A stretch of 24,334 bases of DNA. Source: a virus. The position numbers and the translations under genes were made by a program. The notes under the pieces were generated by a model that was given only the letters and a program-made list of their open reading frames with translations, made no database searches and had not been told where the DNA came from. Below, one piece after another: positions 1 through 7,576 of this stretch. The stretch is from positions 1 through 24,334 of IMG/VR virus record IMGVR_UViG_3300031227_000416; one strand, written 5' to 3'. How positions within the stretch are numbered: the first letter of the stretch is position 1; every line of letters starts with the position of its first letter.

Positions 1-1269
1 GGCCACCTGCTGGGGTGTTACAGCTTGCCCCGCTTGCTCCTGGATAAACCGGCTGCTGGAGGTCTCCATCCCCAGCGTGCCCTTCACCGTCTCCCACCAG
101 CCACCCTTAGGGGCCTCCTTGCCGAGCGAAGCTGCCAGACTATTTGCCGAATCCTCCATACCCTTAAATGCTTCTTCGGCTTTGATAGCCTCCTTCCAGG
201 TGCGGTTCACACTCCACGCGGCTACAGCAGCAGCGGCGGCCACAGCCAGCAGGGGAAGGGCGACAGCAGCCAATCCTGCCAATGCGGTGCCCAGTCCGGC
301 CACGGCAGTACCGGCCCCTGCAATAGCAGTCCCCGCTCCGCCAGCGGCGCCGGCCACGCCTGCCAGACCACCGGCCCCCGATACAGCGGTCAGGATAGGA
401 GCCAGTTGCGCCAGAAGTATGAGCAGCCCGCCACCGACCATTAGCAGACTGCCGAGTGCAACTGCGGCCATAACCGCACCCTTAGCTAATATTGGGTGAG
501 CATCGGCAAACTGGTTGAACTTGCCTATCGCATTGGCGACCGTCTCAGCCAACTGAGCAATTACGGGAAGCAGATGCTGCCCTGCTTGGATGGCCGCGCC
601 TTTGAGCGAATCCTTCACGTCAGCCAGGGCATCATTGAATCGCTCTGCCGCCTTCGCCGTGTCCTCGTCCATCACCAGGCCCAATTCTTTGGCCCGCTCC
701 ATCAACTTCTTGATGCCCTCGCCGCCCGCATTGAAGAGCGGTATTAGCTTCGCGCCAGAACGCCCGAAGATGTCCATAGCCAACGCGGTCTGCTCCTGCG
801 ATCCGCGCAGCTTTGATAGGGCCTCTGCCGTCTCCAGGAACAACTGCTCGCTGGTCTTGAGTGTGCCCTGGCCATCCTTGACGCTAATCCCCAGCCGGTC
901 GTAGGCATCCTTGTAAGTGGCTACACCATCCGCTGCCTCACGTGCCGCCCGGGACTGCCGCGCCAGCGCCATTGTCAATTCCTCGAAGCCTACTCCTGCA
1001 CGGTCGGCGGCATAGCGCAACCCACTAAGAGCCTCAACGGATGTGTTAGTCTGTTGGGCGGCCTTCGCGATCTCGTCTCCATACTTGGCCGTCTCTCGGA
1101 TCATCAACGCGAGTGCGCCCAGGATAGCAGCCCCCGCCGCCGCCGCTGCCATGCCCATCCGTCGAAGCTGGACACTATTCGCCTGAATACCCTTGCCCAG
1201 CTTGCCGGTCATCTGGAGGACATTCTTGTCAACAGCGCTAAATAGAAAGTTTAGGCTAACTTGTGCCAT
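1..1269 (-). CDS. Tail tape measure protein, 3' end beyond window
   Basis: The frame stays open from the ATG at 1269 to the window edge (423 codons), so only the N-terminal part is visible. Tape measure proteins set tail length and occupy the tail lumen. The translation reads MAQVSLNFLFSAVDKNV at the start. Around residues 164-179 it carries AMDIFGRSGAKLIPLF, a stretch typical of the TP901-type tape measure core. Residues about 261-345 are very hydrophobic and Gly/Ala rich, with low-complexity GAG-type repeats, as expected for the membrane-active region. An AGGAG lies 8 nt upstream of the ATG. The start overlaps the stop of the frameshifted tail chaperone product (TAG at 1258-1256), and that order (chaperones then tape measure) is the classical siphovirus one. 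Identification is firm; full length is unknown. Confidence 0.93.
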   Translation of the reverse strand, partial: MAQVSLNFLFSAVDKNVLQMTGKLGKGIQANSVQLRRMGMAAAAAGAAILGALALMIRETAKYGDEIAKAAQQTNTSVEALSGLRYAADRAGVGFEELTMALARQSRAAREAADGVATYKDAYDRLGISVKDGQGTLKTSEQLFLETAEALSKLRGSQEQTALAMDIFGRSGAKLIPLFNAGGEGIKKLMERAKELGLVMDEDTAKAAERFNDALADVKDSLKGAAIQAGQHLLPVIAQLAETVANAIGKFNQFADAHPILAKGAVMAAVALGSLLMVGGGLLILLAQLAPILTAVSGAGGLAGVAGAAGGAGTAIAGAGTAVAGLGTALAGLAAVALPLLAVAAAAAVAAWSVNRTWKEAIKAEEAFKGMEDSANSLAASLGKEAPKGGWWETVKGTLGMETSSSRFIQEQAGQAVTPQQVA

Positions 1270-1866
1270 TCTGTTTGCTCCTGTGTGTCCAGATGCCTAG
1301 TTCTTTCCCATCCCGCCAGGCCAGATGCAGCATAGCCGTCTCATAGTCTATGTCGGCAAGCTCCAGGGGCGTCAGGCCGAGCACGTCCGCCACATAGTAG
1401 GGTAAAGCCGCCGGATCAATCTTCTGCGCTCCAGCGGCTTTCTCGGCTCGTTGGCGGGCACTCTGGTATGGCTCTATGCCCCAGGTTCCGGCAAACTGCT
1501 TTCGCTTGGCGTAGAGTCGGTAGGCGGCTCGCTCAATGCCCCTTTTTTTACGCTAATCTCCTGGAGCTTCACCAGATACCCGTTGACTACTGCGATTTTG
1601 TCCTGGGTGGGGATCGCCCGCCGGTGCTCTTCGGTGCAGGGTAGCGGTTCGCCATCCGCCGCTTCGACGCCATCCCAGTGCCGGACGCCCTCAATGAACA
1701 TATCGGGCATTAACTCCAACATACTCTCCGGCACATCATCAGTATCAAACTCACTGATGCCTTCGGCGCGGGCCGCCAGTTTCGCCAGCGCATTGTCCGG
1801 CGGCTGGAAATAGAAAACCGCGCCCAGTGCCTCGACGCGGACTGATAGGACTGGCTTGTATGCCAT
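1256..1866 (-). CDS. Tail assembly chaperone, -1 frameshift fusion (lambda GT-like)
   Basis: Translation of 1866-1543 (108 codons) followed by a -1 slip, re-reading base 1543, gives a 203-aa fusion. The added 95 residues begin RGIERAAYRLYAKRKQF, continue through PYYVADVLGLTPLELADIDY, and end at the TAG at 1258-1256, overlapping the tape measure start. This extension has no start codon or RBS of its own and fills the otherwise gene-less stretch 1270-1473, which supports a programmed frameshift. In lambda and most siphoviruses the long form (GT) is a minor product needed with G for tail assembly. The T-domain part contains a plausible helical region; no known motif is claimed. Confidence 0.85.
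1474..1866 (-). CDS. Tail assembly chaperone, short form (lambda G-like)
   Basis: 130 aa. ATG at 1866 is preceded by AAGGAG at good spacing. It lies directly after the major tail protein and before the tape measure, the fixed position of the lambda G/GT-type chaperones that coat the tape measure during tail assembly. No sequence motif is diagnostic; the call rests on position, size and the frameshift. After codon 108 the zero frame continues for only 22 residues, rich in Pro, Ser and Glu, and stops. That looks like an out-of-frame tail after the slippery site, whereas the -1 frame gives a long sensible extension. Functional family is inferred from synteny. Confidence 0.85.
   Translation of the reverse strand: MAYKPVLSVRVEALGAVFYFQPPDNALAKLAARAEGISEFDTDDVPESMLELMPDMFIEGVRHWDGVEAADGEPLPCTEEHRRAIPTQDKIAVVNGYLVKLQEISVKKGALSEPPTDSTPSESSLPEPGA
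1539..1550 (-). other. Programmed -1 ribosomal frameshift site
   Basis: The minus strand reads GTA AAA AAA GGG GCA in the chaperone frame, so A AAA AAA occupies 1549-1543 in exact X XXY YYZ phase. Slippage by -1 joins the short form to the downstream frame that ends at 1256. Both A-site and P-site tRNAs can re-pair on A. The GGGG that follows could also support slippage. No clear downstream stem-loop was worked out. Confidence 0.85.
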
Positions 1867-1875
1867 GTCAACTCC

Positions 1876-2772
1876 TTAGGCAAGCGTCACGCGGTTGTAT
1901 ATCGCAGCGGCGGTTGGGGTGCCAGCGGGTGCAAAGCTGTGAGCAAAGCCGACCAGGGACTCACCCTCAAAAGGCATATTCAGCGTTTCGGGTATGAACT
2001 CGTCCAGGGTGATAGTGATGTCCTGCGCAGTCGTCCCATTGTCCAGGGCGATCACAATATCCTCAGCGGTCCACGTGTCGCCGACGATGGTTGCCGACGC
2101 CCACTTAACCGGGTCGGCAGTGACCATCTCCAGCCTCGGGTTCTGCGTGGTCACCACGTAGCCGGTCGGTAGAGTTAGACTACCAGCCGATTTCGTGTCC
2201 ATCGGGTTGTACATCTCCACGCCGAGGTCGTTGCTCAGGCTCCAACTCAGGCAGTTGATATCGGATGTCACCAGTTGGACAGTTGTGTCATTGATCGTAT
2301 GCCCGAGGAAGCCGTTGTAGGTGGGTGCAAGGGTGCCGACCGCTGCCTGTTGGGGGACGCCCTTGATCACCATAGCATAGGTAACTTCCGCATCAGGCTC
2401 GGCGCCGCAGGCGATAGTGATGCTCCCCGGCTGGCAGGAACTAAGCATATACTCCTTACCATCGGTAGCATCGTCTACCTCCACCAGAAACCCCGTGCTG
2501 GTGTCCGGGAAGGTGACCTGCGTGGTAGCCGCCGTCGGGAAGAACAGGGCTATGTCAACCAATGCCACGCCGACCGCAGTTGCATTGAGGGTACATTCGA
2601 GCGAACCCTTGCGTGTGTGCAGTTGGCCGCCGACGCCCACCTTCCTGACATTGTGAAAGTCAAAGTCTATACCCCCGCCTTCCACCACCCGGCAGAAGGA
2701 CTGCACGGTATCCGGGGTGCCGTCTGTCCATTTAGCTAAACCTACGACTTGACCACTTAGCGGGACTGCCAT
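1876..2772 (-). CDS. Major tail (tube) protein
   Basis: 298 aa, ATG at 2772 with AGGAGGAG 8 nt upstream. It is placed between the tail completion protein and the frameshifted tail chaperones, which is where the major tail tube subunit lies in siphoviruses. The sequence is rich in beta-type residues, Thr, Val and Gly, with few charged stretches and a C-terminal segment AHSFAPAGTPTAAAIYNRV. This composition is usual for tube proteins. It polymerises as hexameric rings around the tape measure. No motif specific to one family was recognised, so the call rests on synteny and size. Confidence 0.75.
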   Translation of the reverse strand: MAVPLSGQVVGLAKWTDGTPDTVQSFCRVVEGGGIDFDFHNVRKVGVGGQLHTRKGSLECTLNATAVGVALVDIALFFPTAATTQVTFPDTSTGFLVEVDDATDGKEYMLSSCQPGSITIACGAEPDAEVTYAMVIKGVPQQAAVGTLAPTYNGFLGHTINDTTVQLVTSDINCLSWSLSNDLGVEMYNPMDTKSAGSLTLPTGYVVTTQNPRLEMVTADPVKWASATIVGDTWTAEDIVIALDNGTTAQDITITLDEFIPETLNMPFEGESLVGFAHSFAPAGTPTAAAIYNRVTLA

Positions 2773-2773
2773 G

Positions 2774-3424
2774 TTACTCTCCTCCTGTACGGATCATTAC
2801 GAGCATGTCGCAGGCTATCGCCCACAGCGGCGCGGGTAGCCGGCGGATTATCTGCACGTCGGGAATACTGTTGGGATTGCCAATGTCGTGGCCCAGGTCC
2901 CAGCCATTCCAGACCACATTGTAAAGCTGGGCACCGGCGCTGTCCGAGCAGGTCAATGAGACCTCAGTCCTGGTAGTGGCTGCTGCTATGGTGGCGAGCT
3001 TCTTGTGGGGATCATTGAACAGTGCCTTATTGATGGTCTTAGCATAGCGTTCCCGGGCCTTCGTCATATTCCGCTCTATGCCACCGGACGAGTTTCGGCA
3101 CTGGTTGTAGCGCCGGATGTGTACGACGCGGACGACCTCTTCGGTGCCCAAGGTACCGCCACTACCCGCCCGCCCTGTCGGTTGCGGCCCCAAGCCACGC
3201 ACGATGATGGCAGGTAGCAGATTGTGCATAAAGTCCTCATCATCAGCAGGATAGTCGGCCAGGTCGCCGTGCTCCAGAAGCTCCAGCGGCACTTCATCGG
3301 CGTCGTCGGCATCCTCAAACCAGTCAGCCGGTAAGCCGCCGGTGTGGGTTGCCCCATCATCGCCCTTGAGGACGGCGATCACCGCGTCAACAACCTCTTC
3401 GGTATGCACAAAGTCAATCGCCAT
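2774..3424 (-). CDS. Probable tail completion or tail terminator protein
   Basis: 216 aa; ATG at 3424, overlapping the upstream gene by 11 nt, and ending 1 base before the major tail start region. Proteins that finish the tail end facing the head (tail completion or terminator) normally sit just upstream of the major tail gene. The N-terminus (MAIDFVHTEEVVDAVIAVLKGD) is an amphipathic helix typical of small tail-joining proteins. The middle is very acidic (residues about 30-65). An IIVRGLGPQPTGRAGSGG segment is followed by an alpha/beta region. At 216 aa it is longer than most tail terminators. Function is inferred from position only. Confidence 0.5.
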   Translation of the reverse strand: MAIDFVHTEEVVDAVIAVLKGDDGATHTGGLPADWFEDADDADEVPLELLEHGDLADYPADDEDFMHNLLPAIIVRGLGPQPTGRAGSGGTLGTEEVVRVVHIRRYNQCRNSSGGIERNMTKARERYAKTINKALFNDPHKKLATIAAATTRTEVSLTCSDSAGAQLYNVVWNGWDLGHDIGNPNSIPDVQIIRRLPAPLWAIACDMLVMIRTGGE

Positions 3425-3827
3425 TGGCCTTACCCTTCTGTTGCTCTATAAGAAGCCCGTCTATCATCCGATCTAACCGCAGCACCGTCCGCTCGTCAAT
3501 GTCCTCCCACATATCTTCGGCAAGCGCCCGCGCCTGGGGCCCGAGGTGGGCCATTAGGCCTATAACAAAGTCCCACATATCATTTAGCGTGAGATGCAAT
3601 AATTCGTGCCGAATGTCCCCGGCCAGTTCGTCGTCGGGCCGTTTGACGGCCAGCGACATAGTGGCTGCCATAGAGCCACGCGAAGTAGTAAGCTGTGCCG
3701 CTAAGTCGGCATCGCCTCTTTCGCCCACTATGTCATTTGCTATCGCCTCATAGCCGACTTCCCACTCTTGAAGCCCCAACTGCCTCTGCCAGCGCCAGAT
3801 ATAGCTTTCTATCTGCTTATTGGTCAT
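3414..3827 (-). CDS. Zincin-like protein with HELLH motif
   Basis: 137 aa; ATG at 3827 overlaps the preceding stop as ATGA. Residues 74-78 are HELLH in the context DIRHELLHLTLNDM, the HExxH zinc-binding and catalytic signature of metallopeptidases. The N-terminal pattern (WRWQRQLGLQEWEV, then a conserved-looking hydrophobic strand before the motif) resembles the small zincin-like proteins seen in many phages. A third zinc ligand is not obvious; an Asp or Glu in the downstream helix could serve. It is inserted with a DUF2188-like gene between neck and tail completion genes. It could act on a head or tail protein or on a host target; substrate and activity are unknown. Confidence 0.6.
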   Translation of the reverse strand: MTNKQIESYIWRWQRQLGLQEWEVGYEAIANDIVGERGDADLAAQLTTSRGSMAATMSLAVKRPDDELAGDIRHELLHLTLNDMWDFVIGLMAHLGPQARALAEDMWEDIDERTVLRLDRMIDGLLIEQQKGKANGD

Positions 3828-4051
3828 ATGCGCTCAACCCCCCGGCCACGCCGTCCGTAGTGGTCTCGTTGTCTAATGCGTCCATCCCGATCCCACACAA
3901 TCCGTTCTGTTTTCATAGATTTGGCTCTCTGGTCAGCCACCCGACAAGCCTCGCTCTGAGTGGGGAAGTTGCCTATCAGAAATCGCTGAAAGCCGGAAAG
4001 AACATCCCATCCGCCCCTCTTGTCCAGCACCACTCGCTGTATTCCGTTCAT
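3824..4051 (-). CDS. Small DUF2188-like protein
   Basis: 75 aa; the start ATG at 4051 overlaps the preceding stop as TAATG. The pattern of a GGWDV block (residues 13-17), TQSEACRVADQRAK in the middle, and a C-terminal VWDRDGRIRQRDHYG matches the general layout of DUF2188 proteins (GW core, T..eA...A..AK, dGrI...YG). The function of that family is not known. It is followed by the HELLH protein with a 4-nt overlap, so the two are likely co-translated. Family assignment is by eye and needs a profile search. Confidence 0.5.
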   Translation of the reverse strand: MNGIQRVVLDKRGGWDVLSGFQRFLIGNFPTQSEACRVADQRAKSMKTERIVWDRDGRIRQRDHYGRRGRGVERI

Positions 4052-4368
4052 TACACCCTTTCCACACTCAGTAGTTTGTAGAAGCCAAGGTCACCCACGC
4101 GCCGGACGGTATAATCCCGCCAGTCCTCGCCATCCTTGCGGATCTTCAGCCGCCAGTCGGCGGCCACCGGCAGGGCCGTCTGCAACCGGCACGAGTAGCT
4201 GTTGAGTGACAGGGCCCCCAACACTGTGGCCTCACTGCTTCGTGTGGTCTGCCGCAGGCTACACCGCTGCTCGGCATGGGTAGTCTCGTTGTGGTCACGC
4301 TGCAGGTAGTCATCCTGGCTATCCTGCTGCACCGGCTCGATTATCCTGCACGTCGCGTTGAATATCAT
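4051..4368 (-). CDS. Probable head closure (head-tail joining) protein
   Basis: 105 aa from the ATG at 4368, chosen because it forms an ATGA overlap with the upstream gene and follows a GGGG; a GTG at 4386 would add 6 residues. It begins MIFNATCRIIEP and ends with a beta-rich DWRDYTVRRVGDLGFYKLLSVERV. This is like small head closure or adaptor proteins whose C-terminal strand pair follows a G/D-rich turn. It lies in the neck gene block after the connector. Such proteins form a ring between connector and tail and close the filled head. Assignment is by position and overall look. Confidence 0.5.
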   Translation of the reverse strand: MIFNATCRIIEPVQQDSQDDYLQRDHNETTHAEQRCSLRQTTRSSEATVLGALSLNSYSCRLQTALPVAADWRLKIRKDGEDWRDYTVRRVGDLGFYKLLSVERV

Positions 4369-4793
4369 ATCTGCCCCTGTAGCCACTTATCGGCCAGGCG
4401 GCCCGCCTCCGCATCCAGGATTTTGACTATGTCGGGCATAGCTTCTTCGGCGGCGCTGTCAGGTGCCCCAAACAAGTAATGCGCCTGCCCGCCCTTGGGA
4501 TGCACAAAGTCCTCGCGCTCGTGCTGCACCGATGCGTAATCGGCGGCCTGCCCGCCGAAGGTCACCGTGGCCTGGGCTTTAGTGCCAGTAAGTTGCACAT
4601 TGCTCTTAGCACTGCCTCTCAGCGTCCCCTCTTCGACCGGGGCCTTCTGGGTGGCGATATTCTGTAGCTGAGCTACGGCCGCCTTGATCTCCGTCTTTAG
4701 CACTACCGCGAACTGGTTGCCAGTAGCCAGCTTATTGCAAGCCTGTAATGCCCGTTGCAGGTTCTCTTGGCCCTGTAGTTTTCCGCTAATCAT
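4365..4793 (-). CDS. Neck or minor head protein, HK97 gp10-like
   Basis: 142 aa; the ATG at 4793 forms TAATG with the upstream stop, and a GGAG lies about 7 nt upstream. The N-terminal helical part is followed by APVEEGTLRGSAKS (about residues 51-64), a TVTFGG strand, then YASVQHEREDFVHPKGG and AHYLFGA. This layout (AP.d.G.L..S, VQHE, H..G....YL) is characteristic of the HK97 gp10-like family of neck proteins found between connector and tail completion. It is expected at the head-tail joint of the assembled particle. Confidence 0.75.
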   Translation of the reverse strand: MISGKLQGQENLQRALQACNKLATGNQFAVVLKTEIKAAVAQLQNIATQKAPVEEGTLRGSAKSNVQLTGTKAQATVTFGGQAADYASVQHEREDFVHPKGGQAHYLFGAPDSAAEEAMPDIVKILDAEAGRLADKWLQGQI

Positions 4794-5545
4794 TAGTCTG
4801 GCTCCGCTATCGGACTGGGCTTGATATGGCCGCCGCCGTCACCGCGCGGGCTGATGTGGGCGGTGCGGTTGATATACGGCTCCATTAGCTGACGCGCTCC
4901 CGGCCCCAGCACTTGCCGACGCTGCCCACTGTAACTCTCCGAGTGCCCGTCTATGCCGATACTGGTAACGCCCTGCTCCTGGAGGGCTTCCCGGTCCAGC
5001 AACGTCCCTGAATCGCGCTTCTGTAGCAGCCACAAAGCCTGTTCGCACTGAGCAGCCTCAACAGCCTTGGGCGTCCCCCAACAGTCATAGGTGATTTGAT
5101 ACCCAGTGGCGTCATCCATACTGCCAGTGGACAGGACAGTAACGGTCCCGGCGGTATGCTGCATCGTGTAATCGGTGTCTTTGGTGTACTCCGTGGCTTC
5201 ATCGGTGGTCTCTACTGTTTCGCTACCGGAGACAATCTCTGCCCTGTCCAGGCTGACAGCCACGCCATAGTCGGAGGTGAAGGCCTCGTCAATCACTTGC
5301 CGGTATTCTTCACCGGCCCGGGGAAAGTGAAGAGCCTGCGGCGTCGAGCGATCATACTTTTCGCCATACAACCGCAGGCTCTCTATTTGGACACATGCCT
5401 CGATTAGCGCACGTTGCTTGTCGGCATCGTCATAGCCCTCCCACACTGCTTCGCGCAGAGTATCATTGAAATACTCATCGGCGAGTGCCAGCGTGAGATA
5501 GCTATTGGCGTTACCGTCTTTTGGCGTGGCCACAATCGTAGGCAT
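4793..5545 (-). CDS. Head-tail connector with DnaT-like/gp6-like N-terminus
   Basis: 250 aa; ATG at 5545 with AGGAGA 6-7 nt upstream. The N-terminus NANSYLTLALADEYFNDT followed by KQRALIEACVQIESLRLYGEKYD and ALHFPRAGE matches the phage family often labelled DnaT-like, which acts as a head-tail connector or adaptor. The C-terminal half contains a strand-rich insertion (about residues 95-165) and then YINRTAHISPRGDGGG. It is longer than the 150-200 aa usual for the family because of the insertion. Position just after the capsid genes fits the adaptor that docks to the portal. Confidence 0.65.
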   Translation of the reverse strand: MPTIVATPKDGNANSYLTLALADEYFNDTLREAVWEGYDDADKQRALIEACVQIESLRLYGEKYDRSTPQALHFPRAGEEYRQVIDEAFTSDYGVAVSLDRAEIVSGSETVETTDEATEYTKDTDYTMQHTAGTVTVLSTGSMDDATGYQITYDCWGTPKAVEAAQCEQALWLLQKRDSGTLLDREALQEQGVTSIGIDGHSESYSGQRRQVLGPGARQLMEPYINRTAHISPRGDGGGHIKPSPIAEPD

Positions 5546-5574
5546 GTCTGTCTCCTATTCAGTTGTTTTCGTGC

Positions 5575-6009
5575 TTAGTTGCCAACACCCGTACCAGGTA
5601 CGTAGTGAATGGCGACGTAGGCTTCCGCGAGGTCGCCGCTTGTGGCGGTTCCGGCCTCGGTGGCCGCGAATTGCAGGCTCTCGCCCTCGTCAACCTCCAG
5701 AGAGGCAACAGTGGTGCTCAGTGTCATTGCCTCGGCCTTGTCAGCGGCCAGGGCATTGACATCAGCCTCGCCGGTCTTGGTCGACAGAGAAGCAACCTCA
5801 GTCGTACCACTGCCGGTAGTGCCCTTGTTCTGGATGTTGTAGTCGCCATAGTTGGCGGAACCTATCGCTTTCGTAGCGGAGCAAACAATGTCTGCCCCAA
5901 CTATCACGCACCGGCAGGGTGCGATGAAAACGGTTGCATACGCAGGGCCCGATGCGTCCACTGTGCCGATGTAAGTACCTTCTGTGCGCTTACGTAGCTC
6001 GTTGGCCAT
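5575..6009 (-). CDS. Probable capsid decoration or accessory head protein
   Basis: 144 aa. The ATG at 6009 (MANELRKRTEG) is preferred over that at 6015 because AGGAGG lies 8 nt before it. The gene follows the major capsid gene within 15 bases. The protein is rich in Ala, Thr and Gly, with beta-type segments (YIGTVDASGPAYATVFIAP; then AYVAIHYVPGTGVGN at the C-terminus) and no membrane segment. Small beta-rich proteins at this location often decorate the capsid surface. No family was recognised; the role is inferred from position and composition. Confidence 0.45.
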   Translation of the reverse strand: MANELRKRTEGTYIGTVDASGPAYATVFIAPCRCVIVGADIVCSATKAIGSANYGDYNIQNKGTTGSGTTEVASLSTKTGEADVNALAADKAEAMTLSTTVASLEVDEGESLQFAATEAGTATSGDLAEAYVAIHYVPGTGVGN

Positions 6010-6023
6010 CTTCATAGCCTCCT

Positions 6024-6893
6024 TTAGGCGTCAAAGCGGAGATACCCGCCCTGGTCGGATTCGATGACGCCGACGGCCCACTCAGCTACAGACGAAATCT
6101 GAGTGCTACGCCGTTTGTCATAGTGCTCTGTGGTAACTGTCGGGAGTTTCTTGATGACCGCACCAAGAGCGCGAGCGTTGATGATGCAACCGTAGTCATC
6201 CGTGGCGTCCGTATAGGTGTTGTCCGTGATGAACCACGTAACACCCAGGAACTTGCGAATGGTATAGGTTGACCACAACTCTGCGCCAAGGTCACCTGAT
6301 TTGGAGGCGTCGGCAAGTGCGGAACTGGCCTCACTTACAAGGCAAGCCCACATCTGGTCCGACATCCAGCCAAGCCACGGGCCAGCGGCAGGATTGTCGC
6401 CGATTGCCCCCATCGCGGTGACAATATCTGCCACCACAATATCATTCCCAGTATCCGTGGCACCAATGCCCATCGAAGCTGCAAGGTCACAAACGGCCTT
6501 GTCAAACTTCGTGGAATGAGCGTCTATCATCGCCTGGGCTATGTCAGCGGCGTATGCCCGCTGGTCATTCGGCGACCCGATTGCACCTGCGGCAGGATCG
6601 CTTTCCCAAACGATGACTTGATGCTCAGTCGCACTGACATTGACGCTTGTTGGCGTCATTTGCTGGACCTGCGCGAACTCCTCGCCCTCGTCCACGTCGT
6701 AGGCAGTCAGACCCGAATACACATTGAAGTCATGACTGACACCGGGCTTGCTGGTCAAGTCGGCCACGCGCAAGAAAGAATACGCAGGGCCGCCCGGCCA
6801 GAAGATCGGCACGACGCGGGGGGCCATTAGAGCTTTGCCCATTTCCTCCTGAATCAAGTCAGTGAGGTCAGCGGCTGTAGTAACTCCAGCCAT
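6024..6893 (-). CDS. Major capsid protein (HK97 fold likely)
   Basis: 289 aa from the ATG at 6893 (MAGVTTAADLTDLIQEEMG); a GTG at 6902 would add three residues, but its AGGAG is only 2 nt away versus 10 for the ATG. Position after a scaffold-like gene and before the decoration and connector genes, and the length, fit the major capsid subunit. Features include an N-terminal helical arm, an E-loop-like stretch (VYSGLTAYDVDEGEEF), the long spine-type helix AYAADIAQAMIDAHSTKFDK, and a beta-rich C-terminus AEWAVGVIESDQGGYLRFDA. No prohead protease domain is visible here or next to it. Confidence 0.85.
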   Translation of the reverse strand: MAGVTTAADLTDLIQEEMGKALMAPRVVPIFWPGGPAYSFLRVADLTSKPGVSHDFNVYSGLTAYDVDEGEEFAQVQQMTPTSVNVSATEHQVIVWESDPAAGAIGSPNDQRAYAADIAQAMIDAHSTKFDKAVCDLAASMGIGATDTGNDIVVADIVTAMGAIGDNPAAGPWLGWMSDQMWACLVSEASSALADASKSGDLGAELWSTYTIRKFLGVTWFITDNTYTDATDDYGCIINARALGAVIKKLPTVTTEHYDKRRSTQISSVAEWAVGVIESDQGGYLRFDA

Positions 6894-6911
6894 ACTGATC
6901 ACGTCTCCTTG

Positions 6912-7481
6912 TTATGTGCCCGATTCGCTACTCGCTACTACTTGTTGAAGCGGGCTTAGTGTTTGATCCGGCGACGTTTCGCCGGGTGGCTGTTTCTCTT
7001 CACCAGGGGAGCTGGCCCCGATGCTGGGCTTCTGACCAGTCTGCGCCTCGAAGTCCTCTGCGTACTGCTCGATGGCAGTAGCCAGAGATTTCTGCAGCGC
7101 CTCCTCGTCGTCGCCAGTGATCAACAGCCGGTATGCCGTGGGCAGTTTCGGCGGCGCTTTGGTGGCAATCCATTGGAGCCGGGCTGTCTGCTTTCGCAGA
7201 CCGTCGGCCTCGGCCTTCGCGGATTGTTCCCCCAACTGCGCCTTCTCCAAGTCGGCTTTCATGTTATCCAACTCAGATCGCGCCTGCCGCTCTCGCTCTT
7301 CCTCAGCCTGTTCGTACCCGCTGAGTTTCTCCTGCAGTTCGGAAGTGGTCTGGCCCTGCTTGTCATGCTCGCGCTTAAGCCGGTCGGAAATGATGGCATT
7401 AAGCTCGTCCTGGGTGAATGTCTTCGGCTCCTGAGTGTCAGTACCAGTGTCCTGAGTTTCAGTGGTCTCTTCTTCGGGCAT
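6912..7481 (-). CDS. Capsid scaffolding protein
   Basis: 189 aa, ATG at 7481 with GGAGG about 8 nt upstream. The N-terminus is acidic (MPEEETTETQDTGTD), followed by FTQDELNAIISDRLKREHDK. That motif is typical of phage scaffolds of the DUF4355 type that lie just upstream of the major capsid gene. Residues about 45-100 are a strongly predicted coiled coil rich in Glu, Lys, Gln and Ala, and the C-terminus is flexible (Pro, Ser, Gly). Scaffolds direct procapsid assembly and are then released. With no protease gene nearby, release without cleavage (as in P22 or SPP1) is plausible. Confidence 0.85.
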   Translation of the reverse strand: MPEEETTETQDTGTDTQEPKTFTQDELNAIISDRLKREHDKQGQTTSELQEKLSGYEQAEEERERQARSELDNMKADLEKAQLGEQSAKAEADGLRKQTARLQWIATKAPPKLPTAYRLLITGDDEEALQKSLATAIEQYAEDFEAQTGQKPSIGASSPGEEKQPPGETSPDQTLSPLQQVVASSESGT

Positions 7482-7516
7482 TTGTGTTACCTCCGTTTAG
7501 CCAGCGTCCTGTAATG

Positions 7517-7541
7517 AAAAAGCCCCGCGTCGCCGCGAGGC
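7517..7541 (-). terminator. Rho-independent terminator (minus strand)
   Basis: The minus strand reads GCCTCGCG, loop GCGA, CGCGGGGC, then TTTTT: an 8-bp stem (one GU pair) with a GNRA tetraloop followed directly by a U run. It lies just after the glycosyltransferase-like gene and before the scaffold gene, inside the late operon. No promoter is seen between it and the scaffold, so capsid gene expression would need read-through or antitermination. Confidence 0.85.
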
Positions 7542-7576
7542 TCTGGTGTGCTAATGAGTCAGTTGTCAAACTTGGA

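Noticed and set aside
1838-1866. TTGACA on the minus strand overlapping the tail chaperone start.
   Set aside because: The -10 candidate CTATCA is poor and lies within the coding sequence.
7547-7569. TTGACA on the minus strand at 7569-7564 as a promoter for the scaffold gene.
   Set aside because: No acceptable -10 element lies 16-18 bp downstream, and the terminator at 7517-7541 would follow at once.
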